The notes: generated by a model not told the origin, from the letters alone. A stretch of DNA of 64,000 bases from Microbacterium sp. cf332 (GCF_900102175.1 NZ_FNKN01000003.1:558414-622413); one strand, 5' to 3'; numbered from the stretch's first letter, positions 49,169 through 59,402 are shown. Numbers and translations: made by a program.

Positions 49169-49236
49169 CCCGTCGACTCGCCAGAAGGTGCGGATGGAGC
49201 GGCTCCCGCATCCGCAGTCTCTGGCGAGTCGACGGG
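49169..49236. repeat. 68-bp near-perfect palindrome between convergent genes
   Basis: CCCGTCGACTCGCCAGA at 49169-49185 is the exact reverse complement of TCTGGCGAGTCGACGGG at 49220-49236. Inside, TGCGGATG (49189-49196) pairs with CATCCGCA (49209-49216), and GGAGC-G-GCTCC closes the centre. The whole can form one long hairpin or cruciform. It lies between the CsoR-family and acyl-CoA-dehydrogenase-like genes, so it could be a bidirectional terminator or a palindromic repeat element. Confidence 0.85.
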
Positions 49237-49259
49237 CGCCGGGCGGGCGCCGGGCCGGG

Positions 49260-50420
49260 TCAGGGGGTGAGTGGGCCGAGCCACGCGGCGGCGACGGTGC
49301 TGTGGGCCGACTCGGGGTCTGACGGGTGGAACATCCCGGCGAGCACATCGCGGTAGAGGCGTCCGAGCTCGGAGTGCGAGAAGTACGACGACCCGCCCGC
49401 CACCAGCATCGCCTCGTCGACGACCGCCTTCGCCGCGGAGACGGCGCGGTGCTTCAGGCCGCTGAGCTTCGCGAACCACAGCGCTCCGTGGTCGGCCCGG
49501 GCATCGATGTCGCGCGCGATCGCCTCGAGCTGCGGCAGCATCCCGTCGTAGGCCAGCGCCATGTCGGCGATACGCCAGCGGATGTCGGGATCCTGGCTGT
49601 AGGCGAGTCCGGTCTTCTTCGAGGTGCGGGCCCGCGCCGATTCGACGGCGAGGTCGAGCGCTCGCCGCGCGAGACCCGTGTACACCGACGCGAGCAGCAG
49701 CTCGAACACCGAGAAGATGCCGAACACGAGGGGGTCGGGGTTCGGGCCGGGAGCGAGGCGGCGCACGATGCGGTCGGCCGAGGCGGGTGCTCCACGCAGC
49801 TCCGTCGTCCGAGACTGGGTGCCCCGCATGCCGACGGTGTCCCAGTCGTCGCGCACGTGCACCGCATCGGTGCGGTCGACGAACGCGAACACCAGCCGAG
49901 GCGCGTCGTCGCTCGTCGTGTCGAGACCGTGCAGCCCGAGGTGGTCCCACGTCGGCGCGAGCGAGGTGAAGATCTTCGTGCCGGTGAACGCGTATCCGCC
50001 GTCGGGCTGCGGAACGGCGTCGGTGTCGCTGCCGAACAGTACGAGGTCGTTGCCGGCTTCGCTGATGCCGAAGGCGAACACCTCACCGGCCGCCGCCCCC
50101 TCCTGCACGAAGCGCAGCGCGTCGTCGCCGCGGTCGGAGAGCACTTTGGCGACGCCTGTCCAGACCAGGTGCATGTTGATCGCGAGCGCGGTAGCCGGTG
50201 CGGCGCCTGCGAGACGCTGCTGCAGCACCGAGGCCTCCGCGAGCGAGAGCCCGGCGCCGCCCAGCTCGCGCGGAACCAGGATGCCGAGATAGCCGGCCTC
50301 CCGCAGCTCGGCGAGGTCGTCGTCGGGAAAGAGGTTCTCGGCGTCGACGGTCGCGGCGCGCGTGCGGATGCGCTCGATGAGGTCGTCGGAGAGGTAGCGG
50401 GCCGGGTCGAAGTCGCTCAC
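49260..50420 (-). CDS. Acyl-CoA dehydrogenase-family flavoprotein
   Basis: A 386-aa protein with the acyl-CoA dehydrogenase fold. The N-terminal helical domain has FPDDDLAELREAGYLGILVPRELGGAGLSLAEA, the middle beta domain has FGISEAGNDLVLF and YAFTGTKIFTSLAP, and the C-terminal helical domain has ELLLASVYTGLARRALDLAVESAR. A clear catalytic Glu is not obvious. Such members often act as flavin-dependent monooxygenases or desulfurization-like enzymes (DszC/SfnC type) as well as on acyl-CoAs. The GTG start has CAGAAT 6 nt upstream. No beta-oxidation genes are nearby, so the substrate is uncertain. Confidence 0.87.
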   Translation of the reverse strand: MSDFDPARYLSDDLIERIRTRAATVDAENLFPDDDLAELREAGYLGILVPRELGGAGLSLAEASVLQQRLAGAAPATALAINMHLVWTGVAKVLSDRGDDALRFVQEGAAAGEVFAFGISEAGNDLVLFGSDTDAVPQPDGGYAFTGTKIFTSLAPTWDHLGLHGLDTTSDDAPRLVFAFVDRTDAVHVRDDWDTVGMRGTQSRTTELRGAPASADRIVRRLAPGPNPDPLVFGIFSVFELLLASVYTGLARRALDLAVESARARTSKKTGLAYSQDPDIRWRIADMALAYDGMLPQLEAIARDIDARADHGALWFAKLSGLKHRAVSAAKAVVDEAMLVAGGSSYFSHSELGRLYRDVLAGMFHPSDPESAHSTVAAAWLGPLTP

Positions 50421-50486
50421 GCATCCATTCTGCTCTCGCTGCGTCCGACCGGCCTCGCGCTCGACGCGGTGCGGCAGGATGGGCAC

Positions 50487-50894
50487 ATGATCTCGACCGA
50501 CGCGGCGCTGGCCCTGCGCGAGGCCGGTCTCGTCTGGCATCCGGCATCGGGTGACCGCTTCCAGCTGAACGAGCCCGAGTTCGATGCCGACGTCTTCACG
50601 GTCAGCGAGATGACGGTGGAGCCGCGTCGCTACCCGACCGGCACGATCCTCGCCTTCAACGGCACGACCGAGTGGGCGCTGGACTCGGTGGCCCTGGACG
50701 AGGCGCTATGGCTGCCGCGCGAGGACCAGCTGCGCGAGATGCTCCGCGGCGGGTTCCGCAGCCTGCGCCGTCTGGCCGACACGCACCGGGTCGAGATCGA
50801 GTTCGCCGGGCAGCAGCTCGCGTTCGAGCATCCGCAGCCCGAGGACGCCTACGCGGCGGCCGTGCTGGCCATGCTGCGGCGGGTCAACGACTGA
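50487..50894 (+). CDS. Conserved hypothetical protein (135 aa)
   Basis: A 135-aa soluble protein conserved, as I recall, in Microbacteriaceae and relatives, where it is sometimes labelled pilus assembly protein CpaE without evidence. It starts ISTDAALALREAGLVWHPASGDRFQLNEPEFDADVFTVSEMTVE and has TGTILAFNGTTEWALDSVALDEALWLPREDQLREML in the middle. No ATPase motif of true CpaE is present, so that name is not supported. CAGGAT ends 6 nt before the ATG. Divergent from the flavoprotein gene and convergent with the MFS gene. Confidence 0.8.
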   Translation: MISTDAALALREAGLVWHPASGDRFQLNEPEFDADVFTVSEMTVEPRRYPTGTILAFNGTTEWALDSVALDEALWLPREDQLREMLRGGFRSLRRLADTHRVEIEFAGQQLAFEHPQPEDAYAAAVLAMLRRVND

Positions 50895-50920
50895 GACCGC
50901 ATCCCGCGCCGCGCGCGCGG

Positions 50921-52126
50921 TCAGGTGATGGTGTGGACCGGCTCGGTGTCGGGGATCGGCGACGAGTCGCGGCCGCGCAGGTCGGGGAACCACCGCACGC
51001 ACGCCGCGGCGACGATGAGCCCGGCGGCGGCGAAGAGCGTCGCGGCGATGTAGGCGCCCTGCGGCCCGACCCCGTCGATGAGGAAGCCTGCGACCGCGGA
51101 GCCGGCTGCTGCGCCGATGAGCTGCCCCGTTCCGATCCAGCCGTACGCCTCGGCCGTCTCGCTGAACTTCACGCTCGCCGAGGTGATGGCGAACATCACG
51201 GCCAACGCGGGCGCGATGCCGACGCCCGCGATCAGGAGCGAGCCGCCGAGCCACCACGCGTTCAGGGAGAAGATGGTCGCGGAGAGTCCCACCGTGACGA
51301 TGAGGAAACGTCGCGCCATCGCCCACCGCCCGATCGGGATGTGACCGAACGACAGGCCGCCGGCGAGGCTGCCCACGGCGAACACGGCGAGAACGATGCC
51401 CGACTCGAGTCCGCTGTGACCGAAGGAGGCGACCACCCCCGCCTCGACCGCCGCGCACGCGCCGATGAGGAGGAAGCCGGTGGCCGTCGCGAGTGCGACC
51501 GGAGGCTTGAGCAGCACACGGCCGAGGCTGCGCCGGCTGCGCGGGATGCGCACGCGGCCGACCTCGGGGGAGAGGATGAACCAGGCGCCGCCGGCGATGA
51601 GGATGACGACGATGAGCAGCAGCCCGGGAACCGTGCCCGCCTGCAGCGCGACGACGGTGATGAGCACCGGGGCGATGATCCAGATGATCTCCTGCAGCGA
51701 CGCGTCGAGCGAGAACAGCGGTGTGAGCTGACGCGAGGTCACCATCTTGGGGTAGATCGTCCGCACGGCCGACTGCACGGGAGGCGTCGAGAGCCCGGCG
51801 ACCAGACCGAGCATCATGTAGACAGGCAGCGGGACCTCGAGCAGCGCGAGCAGAGCGATCGCGGCCGCGCATACCGCCAGGGTGAGCGTGAGCACGCGCC
51901 GCATGCCCCATACGCCCATCCACCGGCTCGTCACGGGTCCCGCGATCGCCTGTCCGACTGACGTGGCCGCCAGGACCAGACCGGCCGCCCCGTAGGAGCC
52001 GGTGACGTGCTCGATGTGAAGCAGGACGGCGAGGCTCGTCATCCCGTTCGGAAAGCGCGCGGTCAACTGTGCGGCGATGATGCGCGCGACACCCGGTGTG
52101 CGCAGCAGTTCTCCGTATCCCGCCAC
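50921..52126 (-). CDS. MFS transporter
   Basis: A 401-aa major facilitator with about 12 helices. The first loop motif reads GPVTSRWMGVWGMRRVLTLTLAV. Helices alternate regularly to the C-terminus (GAYIAATLFAAAGLIVAAACVRW). The substrate is unknown; the short loops and absence of sugar-specific motifs suggest a drug or metabolite exporter. The GTG at 52126 is chosen because protein similarity starts at GYGELLRTPGVARIIAAQL, although GGAGG lies only 1 nt away, so another start is possible. It is separated from the nrd operon by about 360 bp. Confidence 0.88.
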   Translation of the reverse strand: MAGYGELLRTPGVARIIAAQLTARFPNGMTSLAVLLHIEHVTGSYGAAGLVLAATSVGQAIAGPVTSRWMGVWGMRRVLTLTLAVCAAAIALLALLEVPLPVYMMLGLVAGLSTPPVQSAVRTIYPKMVTSRQLTPLFSLDASLQEIIWIIAPVLITVVALQAGTVPGLLLIVVILIAGGAWFILSPEVGRVRIPRSRRSLGRVLLKPPVALATATGFLLIGACAAVEAGVVASFGHSGLESGIVLAVFAVGSLAGGLSFGHIPIGRWAMARRFLIVTVGLSATIFSLNAWWLGGSLLIAGVGIAPALAVMFAITSASVKFSETAEAYGWIGTGQLIGAAAGSAVAGFLIDGVGPQGAYIAATLFAAAGLIVAAACVRWFPDLRGRDSSPIPDTEPVHTIT

Positions 52127-52324
52127 CCCTCCACGGTAGCGATTCCGGCGGCCTTCCGGCGACACGCCGCGACACGCCGACGCGACGAGATCCGTCCGAA
52201 TCGGATGTCTGTGGGCCGGTCTACCGTCCGACCTGTGGACAGACTCGGCGCGCGACGACGAGAGGCGCGGAAACACGGGTCGATCGGGCCCCCGGTTCGG
52301 CCGCAGAACTGTGGATGAAACGGT

Positions 52325-52425
52325 GGACAAGATGTGTTGTACCTGGGGAGAGCGGTGCAAAACTACAGACTTGTAACTACTACCCCTTGTGGTGCCCCCC
52401 GATGTCGGCACCCATATGTAGTATT
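52325..52425 (+). promoter_or_regulatory. AT-rich nrd promoter region with NrdR-box-like sites
   Basis: This is the least GC-rich stretch nearby and lies 61-161 nt before nrdH. GGACAAGATGTGTTGT (52325-52340) and ACCCATATGTAGTATT (52410-52425; reverse strand has CTACATAT) resemble NrdR boxes (consensus about ACAC-WATATATW-GTGT). Their 85-bp spacing is larger than the usual ~31 bp, so this is a tentative call. The rest of the 52127-52485 gap shows no other feature. Confidence 0.35.
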
Positions 52426-52485
52426 GAGGTCCCGGCGGGTTCTCAGCCGGAGATGCGTAAGAAGCGAAGGGAAACCACACTCGAC

Positions 52486-52719
52486 ATGGCGATCACGGTC
52501 TACACCAAGCCCTCCTGCGTGCAGTGCAACGCGACGTACCGTGCGCTGGACTCCAAGGGCATCGAATACGACGTCCTCGACCTCTCCGAGGACCCGGCAG
52601 CGCTCGAGCGCGTCAAGTCGCTCGGTTACCTGCAGGCCCCCGTCGTCATCACCGACGAGGACCACTGGTCGGGCTTCCGTCCCGACAAGATCGACGAGCT
52701 GGCCGCTCGCTTCGCCTGA
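52486..52719 (+). CDS. nrdH: Glutaredoxin-like electron donor NrdH
   Basis: A 77-aa NrdH-redoxin, the specific thiol donor for class Ib ribonucleotide reductase. The redox motif CVQC is at residues 11-14, after the first strand AITVYTKPS. The thioredoxin-reductase-compatible end WSGFRPDKIDELAA is typical of NrdH. GAAGGGAAA lies upstream of the ATG. nrdI starts 3 nt after the stop, so it begins the nrdHIE operon. The AT-rich leader holds possible NrdR boxes. Confidence 0.97.
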   Translation: MAITVYTKPSCVQCNATYRALDSKGIEYDVLDLSEDPAALERVKSLGYLQAPVVITDEDHWSGFRPDKIDELAARFA

Positions 52720-52722
52720 ACC

Positions 52723-53172
52723 ATGAGCATGGCGGTCGCGACGCGGGCGCCTCTGCTCGTGTACTTCTCGAGCGTCTCCGGCAACACCGCGCGATTCATC
52801 GACAAGCTCGGTCTCCCGGCGCTCCGCATCCCCCTTCACTCCTCACCGACGCCTCTCGTCATGACCGAGCCCTTCGTGCTCGTCACTCCCACCTACGGCG
52901 GGGGACAGGGACGCGGTGAGGAGAAGGGTGCGGTGCCCAAGCAGGTCGTCCGCTTCTTGAACGACGTGCGCAACCGCACCCTGCTCCGTGGAGTCATCTC
53001 CACCGGCAACACGAATTTCGGCGAGTCGTACTGCCTCGCCGGCGACATCATCAGCCGCAAGTGCTCCGTGCCGCACTTGGACAAGGTGGAACTGTTCGGC
53101 ACGCCAGAAGACGTCGAGCGCGTGAGCGCAGGATTGGAACGATGGTGGAATCAGCACTGGAAACGGCCTTGA
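52723..53172 (+). CDS. nrdI: Flavodoxin-like NrdI
   Basis: A 149-aa NrdI, a flavoprotein that supplies superoxide/peroxide to assemble the Mn-tyrosyl radical cofactor in NrdF. The FMN phosphate loop is [17 protein letters not shown], and [26 protein letters not shown] and [22 protein letters not shown] bind the flavin. It overlaps nrdE by 31 nt, indicating tight coupling. Length is normal. Part of the nrdHIE operon. Confidence 0.97.
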   Translation: MSMAVATRAPLLVYFSSVSGNTARFIDKLGLPALRIPLHSSPTPLVMTEPFVLVTPTYGGGQGRGEEKGAVPKQVVRFLNDVRNRTLLRGVISTGNTNFGESYCLAGDIISRKCSVPHLDKVELFGTPEDVERVSAGLERWWNQHWKRP

Positions 53173-55310
53173 CCGATAACGGCTTCAAGGTCGACACGCG
53201 CTTCGAGGGGCTCGACTACCACGCCCTCAACGCGATGCTCAACCTCTACGGCGCGGACGGCAAGATCCAGTTCGACGCCGACAAGCGTGCGGCGCGGGAG
53301 TACTTCCTGCAGCACGTCAACCAGAACACGGTCTTCTTCCACTCGCTCAAGGAGCGCCTCGACTACCTCGTCGAGAAGGAGTACTACGAGCCGGCGGTCA
53401 TCGAGAAGTACTCGCTCGACTTCATCCAGCAGCTCAACGACTTCGCGTACGGCAAGAAGTTCCGCTTCGAGACCTTCCTCGGCGCGTTCAAGTACTACAC
53501 GAGCTACACGCTCAAGACGTTCGACGGCAAGCGCTACCTCGAGCGTTTCGAGGACCGGGTCGTCATGACGGCGCTCGGCCTCGCCGACGGCGACGAGAAG
53601 CTCGCGACGCAGATCGTCGACGAGATCATCTCCGGTCGCTTCCAGCCCGCCACGCCCACCTTCCTCAACACGGGCAAGGCGCAGCGCGGCGAGCTCGTGT
53701 CGTGCTTCCTGCTCCGCATCGAAGACAACATGGAGTCGATCGCCCGCGGCATCAACTCGGCGCTGCAGCTGTCGAAGCGCGGCGGTGGCGTCGCCCTGCT
53801 GCTGTCGAACATCCGCGAGGCGGGCGCCCCGATCAAGCAGATCGAGAACCAGTCGTCGGGCATCATCCCCGTCATGAAGCTGCTCGAAGACAGCTTCAGC
53901 TACGCGAATCAGCTCGGCGCACGCCAGGGCGCGGGTGCCGTGTACCTGTCGGCCCACCACCCCGACATCCTCAAGTTCCTCGACACCAAGCGCGAGAACG
54001 CCGACGAGAAGATCCGCATCAAGACGCTCTCGCTCGGCGTCGTGATCCCCGACATCACCTTCGAGCTCGCTCGCAACGGCGAAGACATGTACCTCTTCTC
54101 GCCCTACGACGTCGAGAAGGTCTACGGCGTCCCGTTCGGCGACATCTCGGTCACCGAGAAGTACCGCGAGATGGTCGACGACGCTCGCATCAAGAAGACG
54201 AAGATCAACGCGCGCGAGTTCTTCCAGACCCTCGCCGAGATCCAGTTCGAGTCGGGCTACCCCTACATCATGTTCGAGGACACGGTGAACAAGGCCAACC
54301 CGATCAAGGGTCGGATCAACATGTCCAACCTCTGCTCGGAGATCCTGCAGGTCAACACCCCGACGACCTACAACGAGGACCTCTCGTACGCCCAGATCGG
54401 CAAGGACATCTCCTGCAACCTCGGGTCGATGAACATCGCCCTGGCGATGGACGGCAAGGACCTCGCCCAGACGGTCGAGACCAGCATCCGCGCCCTCACC
54501 GCGGTGAGCGACCAGAGCCACATCGCATCGGTGCGCTCCATCGAGGACGGCAACGACCGGTCCCACGCGATCGGTCTCGGCCAGATGAACCTGCACGGAT
54601 ACCTCGCTCGTGAGCACGTGTTCTACGGCTCGGAAGAGGGCATCGACTTCACGAACATCTACTTCTACACGGTGCTGTTCCACGCCCTGCAGGCGTCGAA
54701 CAAGATCGCGATCGAGCGCGAGTCGTCCTTCGAGGGCTTCGCCGATTCGACCTACGCGTCGGGGGAGTTCTTCGACAAGTACATCGAGCAGGAGTGGGCG
54801 CCGCAGACCGACAAGGTGAAGGGTCTGTTCGACGGCATCCACATCCCCACGCAGGACGACTGGCGCGAGCTGAAGGCCTCGGTCCAGCAGCACGGCATCT
54901 ACAACCAGAACCTGCAGGCGGTGCCGCCGACCGGGTCGATCTCGTACATCAACAACTCGACGTCGTCGATCCACCCCATCGCGTCGAAGATCGAGATCCG
55001 CAAGGAAGGCAAGCTCGGTCGCGTGTACTACCCGGCGCCGTTCATGACGAACGACAACCTCGAGTACTACGAAGACGCGTACGAGATCGGCTACGAGAAG
55101 GTCATCGACACCTACGCCGCCGCCACCCAGCACGTCGATCAGGGCCTGTCGCTCACGCTGTTCTTCAAGGACACCGCGACCACGCGCGACATCAACAAGG
55201 CGCAGATCTACGCCTGGCGCAAGGGCATCAAGACGATCTACTACATCCGCCTGCGGCAGATGGCTCTCGAGGGCACCGACATGTCCGAGTGCGTCAGCTG
55301 CATGCTGTGA
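53142..55310 (+). CDS. nrdE: Class Ib ribonucleoside-diphosphate reductase alpha subunit
   Basis: A 722-aa NrdE, the catalytic subunit that reduces NDPs to dNDPs. Active-site Cys residues lie in [19 protein letters not shown] (near 188) and [11 protein letters not shown] (near 397). The C-terminal CVSCML carries the shuttle Cys pair reduced by NrdH. The [14 protein letters not shown] and [18 protein letters not shown] segments are family signatures. There is no N-terminal ATP-cone of class Ia, as expected. The ATG at 53142 lies inside nrdI. A perfect terminator hairpin follows 4 nt after the stop, so nrdF, which lies further on, has separate transcription or read-through. Confidence 0.98.
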   Translation: MVESALETALTDNGFKVDTRFEGLDYHALNAMLNLYGADGKIQFDADKRAAREYFLQHVNQNTVFFHSLKERLDYLVEKEYYEPAVIEKYSLDFIQQLNDFAYGKKFRFETFLGAFKYYTSYTLKTFDGKRYLERFEDRVVMTALGLADGDEKLATQIVDEIISGRFQPATPTFLNTGKAQRGELVSCFLLRIEDNMESIARGINSALQLSKRGGGVALLLSNIREAGAPIKQIENQSSGIIPVMKLLEDSFSYANQLGARQGAGAVYLSAHHPDILKFLDTKRENADEKIRIKTLSLGVVIPDITFELARNGEDMYLFSPYDVEKVYGVPFGDISVTEKYREMVDDARIKKTKINAREFFQTLAEIQFESGYPYIMFEDTVNKANPIKGRINMSNLCSEILQVNTPTTYNEDLSYAQIGKDISCNLGSMNIALAMDGKDLAQTVETSIRALTAVSDQSHIASVRSIEDGNDRSHAIGLGQMNLHGYLAREHVFYGSEEGIDFTNIYFYTVLFHALQASNKIAIERESSFEGFADSTYASGEFFDKYIEQEWAPQTDKVKGLFDGIHIPTQDDWRELKASVQQHGIYNQNLQAVPPTGSISYINNSTSSIHPIASKIEIRKEGKLGRVYYPAPFMTNDNLEYYEDAYEIGYEKVIDTYAAATQHVDQGLSLTLFFKDTATTRDINKAQIYAWRKGIKTIYYIRLRQMALEGTDMSECVSCML

Positions 55311-55313
55311 TTG

Positions 55314-55349
55314 TCTGAGGCCGAAGTGCGCTAACACTTCGGCCTCAGA
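55314..55349 (+). terminator. Terminator after nrdE
   Basis: TCTGAGGCCGAAGTG pairs perfectly with CACTTCGGCCTCAGA across CGCTAA. It begins 4 nt after the nrdE stop. Placed before the small gene and nrdF, it probably limits read-through into them. Confidence 0.9.
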
Positions 55350-55477
55350 TCACCCCGCGGAGCGAGGCTTTCGGTTTGCACAACCGTCCGAACAGCCTAG
55401 TACGAGTTGAACTGGAGAGAAGTACTTCAGGCTCACCGCGGACAATCCGCCTCATCGGCGGAGGAAGGACGGAAGCC

Positions 55478-56718
<1,241 letters not shown>

Positions 56719-56751
56719 GTCCCGCGTGATTCCGCGGATCTAGAGCGTCAC

Positions 56752-56799
56752 AAAGGCCCCCGGCCGGTCGCCCATCTGGGCGGTCAGCCGGGGGCCTTT
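56752..56799 (+). terminator. Terminator after nrdF
   Basis: AAAGGCCCCCGGC pairs perfectly with GCCGGGGGCCTTT. The inner sequence CGCCCATCTGGGCG can form a second stem. Begins 33 nt after the nrdF stop. Confidence 0.9.
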
Positions 56800-57063
56800 C
56801 GTCGTTCTGACCACGTTCTGCCCACACCCGCTACGACACGGCAGCAGCGCGCGCTCTGCTCACCACGATCGCCGCTGAGCTCCCGGACGCCGCCCGCCCA
56901 CATCCAGCAGCGGCGCTCGACGTCGCCGCTCGACCGTCTGTCCCGACGGCGTCGCGTACCGGTCTGGCGGCGACCGCGTGGACCTGCTCGGGTGCTCACT
57001 GGGCGAGGACAGGCATCGTGCGCGGGGTCATCTTGGGGGGTTTCCGCGCCGCAGCTGGGCGGC
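56800..57063. other. Gene-poor stretch after nrdF
   Basis: About 260 bp with no convincing gene. One plus-strand frame is open across most of it (Ala/Thr/Arg-rich, beginning about 56829) with strong G/C third-base bias, but it lacks a start and domain. It could be a decayed gene end. I see no RNA gene or repeat here. Confidence 0.4.
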
Positions 57064-57075
57064 TACGGTGTCGGG

Positions 57076-57408
57076 ATGATCGGCGAATCGAGCATTTCCG
57101 CTATGCCTGGGTCAGAGATCTCGAATTGGTTCCCGATCGTGTTCGGGGTCGTGTCTGTGCTGATCGTCCTGGCGTTCGTCTACGTCATCTACGCGATCGT
57201 GCGGAACCGGCGAGTCCTGCGGCGGGCAGGAAGGAACCCAGACACGATCGAGGCCGATGTCGCGAATGCTCTGCTCGACAGTCAGGTGCTGCGTCCGCGT
57301 CGCGCGGACCTCGAGAGTCAGCTCGCGGAGATCGATCGGTTAGCCGAGTCGGGGGCGATCACTGCGGAAGAGCGCGCGGCCGCCCGCTTGCGGATCCTGT
57401 CTGGGTGA
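57076..57408 (+). CDS. Membrane-anchored SHOCT-domain protein
   Basis: A 110-aa protein. One transmembrane helix (WFPIVFGVVSVLIVLAFVYVIYAIV) follows a short N-terminal region outside. Basic residues (RNRRVLRRAGR) mark the cytoplasmic side. The C-terminal 30 residues LESQLAEIDRLAESGAITAEERAAARLRIL form a SHOCT motif, a short C-terminal helical pair found on many membrane proteins. The role is unknown; SHOCT is thought to be an oligomerization or membrane-linked module. TACGGT ends 6 nt before the ATG with no SD. Confidence 0.82.
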   Translation: MIGESSISAMPGSEISNWFPIVFGVVSVLIVLAFVYVIYAIVRNRRVLRRAGRNPDTIEADVANALLDSQVLRPRRADLESQLAEIDRLAESGAITAEERAAARLRILSG

Positions 57409-57409
57409 C

Positions 57410-57790
57410 TCACGAAGGTCGCTGGCCGGTGTCTGCGTTGACCGTGGTGTAGATCCACGCGGCTAGGCGTCCGGTGAAGACGACGAATGCGCTCCCGAAA
57501 GCGAAAACCTGGCCGCGTTCTTCGACCAAGCGCCAGCTGAAGGTCATCGTGTTCGCGCGAACAACGGGTGGATGCCGTAGCTCTGCGCGGGCAGCATGCG
57601 GGAGGCTCGAGCGCAGCTCCTCTATCCGACGTTCGAACCCGGCCCGTCCGTACACCGAGCTGTCGAAGCTGACGTGGCAGACATCGGGATGGATGAGACG
57701 GTCGACCGCTGCGTGTCGCTTCCCCGCGTCGGGCTCATTGAAGATCTCGCTCAGGTACGCGCTCGCGAAGCGCCTTATGCCGTGCACCAT
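57410..57790 (-). CDS. SnoaL/NTF2-like domain protein
   Basis: A 126-aa protein resembling the NTF2-like (SnoaL) cone fold. It has RFASAYLSEIFNEPDAGKRHAAVDRLIHPDVCHVSFDSSVYGRAGFERRIEEL, and hydrophobic strands TFSWRLVEERGQVFAFGSAFVVFTG and AAWIYTTVN. Members bind or modify small hydrophobic compounds, or are orphan stress proteins. The GC and codon pattern are slightly less extreme than in neighbours. Convergent with the SHOCT gene (1-nt gap between stops). The substrate cannot be predicted. Confidence 0.75.
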   Translation of the reverse strand: MVHGIRRFASAYLSEIFNEPDAGKRHAAVDRLIHPDVCHVSFDSSVYGRAGFERRIEELRSSLPHAARAELRHPPVVRANTMTFSWRLVEERGQVFAFGSAFVVFTGRLAAWIYTTVNADTGQRPS

Positions 57791-57938
57791 CGCAATGTGC
57801 TCGTGTGTCAGATACCTCGTCCAGACCTTGCTGCGACCTGAGTGCTATTGGTATAGACAGCTTCGGTGATGCGACGCAGAACCAACGAGCGAAAGACGCT
57901 GGCCGAGCCGATTCCCTTTGCACGCGCCACCTTCGCCG

Positions 57939-57968
57939 TTGACGGCGCGCTTCCTCGTCCCGTAACGT
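57939..57968 (+). promoter_or_regulatory. Candidate promoter for the rtcB leader
   Basis: TTGACG (-35) and TAACGT (-10) with an 18-bp spacer, about 44 nt upstream of the 29-codon ORF that precedes rtcB. This is one of the few near-consensus -35 boxes in the window. Confidence 0.55.
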
Positions 57969-58011
57969 GACGAGGCTGCGCGAATCCGCACAGCATCACC
58001 GGAGGAACGGC

Positions 58012-58101
58012 ATGACCATGCGCAATGAGCGCCTGATCGCAGCGGACCTGGACCAGTTCCAGCTCCGCTATGAGCCGTACCCTCCGGTGCGAGACGTCTG
58101 A
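58012..58101 (+). CDS. 29-aa micro-ORF in the rtcB leader
   Basis: ATG at 58012 with GGAGGAACGGC upstream (GGAGG 6 nt away) opens 29 codons: MTMRNERLIAADLDQFQ, then an Arg-Tyr-Glu-Pro-Tyr-Pro-Pro end, stop TGA at 58099-58101. A hairpin follows 14 nt later, then the rtcB gene. The good ribosome site and upstream promoter suggest that it is translated. It may be a leader peptide controlling rtcB or a free small protein. The rest of 57791-58011 shows only the promoter. No homologue is recognised. Confidence 0.5.
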   Translation: MTMRNERLIAADLDQFQLRYEPYPPVRDV

Positions 58102-58115
58102 CACCGCCACTGTCA

Positions 58116-58148
58116 GAACGCCCCGCACCGCACAGGTCCGGGGCGTTC
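58116..58148 (+). terminator. Hairpin between micro-ORF and rtcB
   Basis: GAACGCCCCG pairs perfectly with CGGGGCGTTC across 13 nt. It lies between the 29-codon ORF and rtcB and is followed by GTGTGTTCCTCTCC. It may act as an attenuator. Confidence 0.65.
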
Positions 58149-58202
58149 GTGTGTTCCTCTCCATGCGCCCGTTCCCGGACCGCCATCACAAGGAAAGGAA
58201 CC

Positions 58203-59372
58203 ATGGAGAAGCTCTCGAACAGGCTGCTGTCGTGGGCGAGCATCATCGACGAGAAGACTCTCGATCAGGCTCGCACCGCGTCGAGCATGCCGTTCATTCA
58301 CCCGCATTTGGCGCTCATGCCGGACGCGCACCTCGGCAAGGGGGCGACCGTCGGATCGGTGATCCCGACGCTCGGGGCGATCATGCCGGCCGCCGTCGGC
58401 GTCGACATCGGATGCGGCATGATCGCCGTCCGCACGCAGTTCACGAAGTCGCAGCTGATCGCTCGCGACCTGGGGTCGCTGCGCGAGCAGATCGAGCGGG
58501 CGATCCCGCTGTCGGCGGGTCGGGACAACCGCAAGATCGTCGCGACCGCCGAACCGCGCATCGCCGAGCTGGAGGAGCTGGCGGAGAAGAGCGAGTTCGA
58601 CCCCGCCCGTTACGCCGGGCACTGGCGGAACCAGCTCGGATCGCTCGGGTCGGGCAACCACTTCATCGAGGTGTCTGTCGACGAGGCCGACGCGGTCTGG
58701 ATGTTCCTGCACTCCGGTTCGCGGGGAGTGGGCAACAAGATCGCGACGCACCACATCGGGGTCGCGCAGCGGCTCGCCAAGCAGTGGTGGATCGACCTGC
58801 CGGACACCGACCTCGCGTACCTCGTCGAGGGGACGGAGGAGTTCCGGCGCTACATCCGCGAGCTCCGGTGGGCGCAGCACTTCGCGCTCCTCAACCGCGA
58901 AGAGATGATGGACCGCGTGACTCGGCAGCTGTCGGAGACGATGGGCGCAGACGTCGAGGAGCTCGAGCGCATCAACTGCCACCACAACTTCACCGAGAGC
59001 GAGAAGCACTTCGGCAAGCAGGTGTGGGTGTCGCGCAAGGGGGCGATCCAGGCGGATGCCGGCAGGCCGGGCCTCATCCCGGGGTCGATGGGCACGGCGT
59101 CGTACGTCGTCTCCGGTCTGGGGAACCCGCTGTCACTGAACTCGTCGCCCCACGGGGCGGGCCGTGAGTACTCGCGGTCGGCCGCGCGCCGAACCTTCAC
59201 GCACGACCAGCTGCGTGAAGCGATGGTGGGCATCGAGTTCCGCGACACGGACGCCTTCATCGACGAGATCCCGCAGGCGTACAAGCCGATCGACCGGGTG
59301 ATGGAGGATGCCGCCGGCCTGGTCGAGGTGCGGCACACGCTGCGGCAGCTGGTGAACGTGAAGGGCGACTGA
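58203..59372 (+). CDS. rtcB: RNA-splicing ligase RtcB
   Basis: A 389-aa RtcB, a Mn2+/GTP-dependent RNA ligase that joins 2',3'-cyclic phosphate (or 3'-phosphate) and 5'-OH ends, used in RNA repair and tRNA or stress-cleaved RNA healing. Signatures are MPDAHLGKGATVGSV, VGVDIGCGMIAVRT (metal Cys), GNHFIEV, HSGSRGVGN, DAGRPGLIPGSMG and SPHGAGREYSRS, where the guanylylated His is in HGAGR. It is the shorter bacterial form. AAGGAA at 3-8 nt precedes the ATG. No archease or RtcA is adjacent. A convergent terminator follows. Confidence 0.96.
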   Translation: MEKLSNRLLSWASIIDEKTLDQARTASSMPFIHPHLALMPDAHLGKGATVGSVIPTLGAIMPAAVGVDIGCGMIAVRTQFTKSQLIARDLGSLREQIERAIPLSAGRDNRKIVATAEPRIAELEELAEKSEFDPARYAGHWRNQLGSLGSGNHFIEVSVDEADAVWMFLHSGSRGVGNKIATHHIGVAQRLAKQWWIDLPDTDLAYLVEGTEEFRRYIRELRWAQHFALLNREEMMDRVTRQLSETMGADVEELERINCHHNFTESEKHFGKQVWVSRKGAIQADAGRPGLIPGSMGTASYVVSGLGNPLSLNSSPHGAGREYSRSAARRTFTHDQLREAMVGIEFRDTDAFIDEIPQAYKPIDRVMEDAAGLVEVRHTLRQLVNVKGD

Positions 59373-59402
59373 CCCGCATCCCCATCGGAGGAAGAAAGCA
59401 TG

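Noticed and set aside
50487..50894. Pilus assembly protein CpaE name for the 135-aa protein
   Set aside because: No Walker-type ATPase motif or receiver domain is present and the protein is far too short.
53151..55337. 728-codon minus-strand frame opposite nrdE
   Set aside because: Mirror image of the strongly biased codons of nrdE; no start signal or recognisable domain.
56829..57075. Relaxase or mobilization gene remnant after nrdF
   Set aside because: The open Ala/Thr-rich frame has no start and no recognisable motif; composition alone is not enough.
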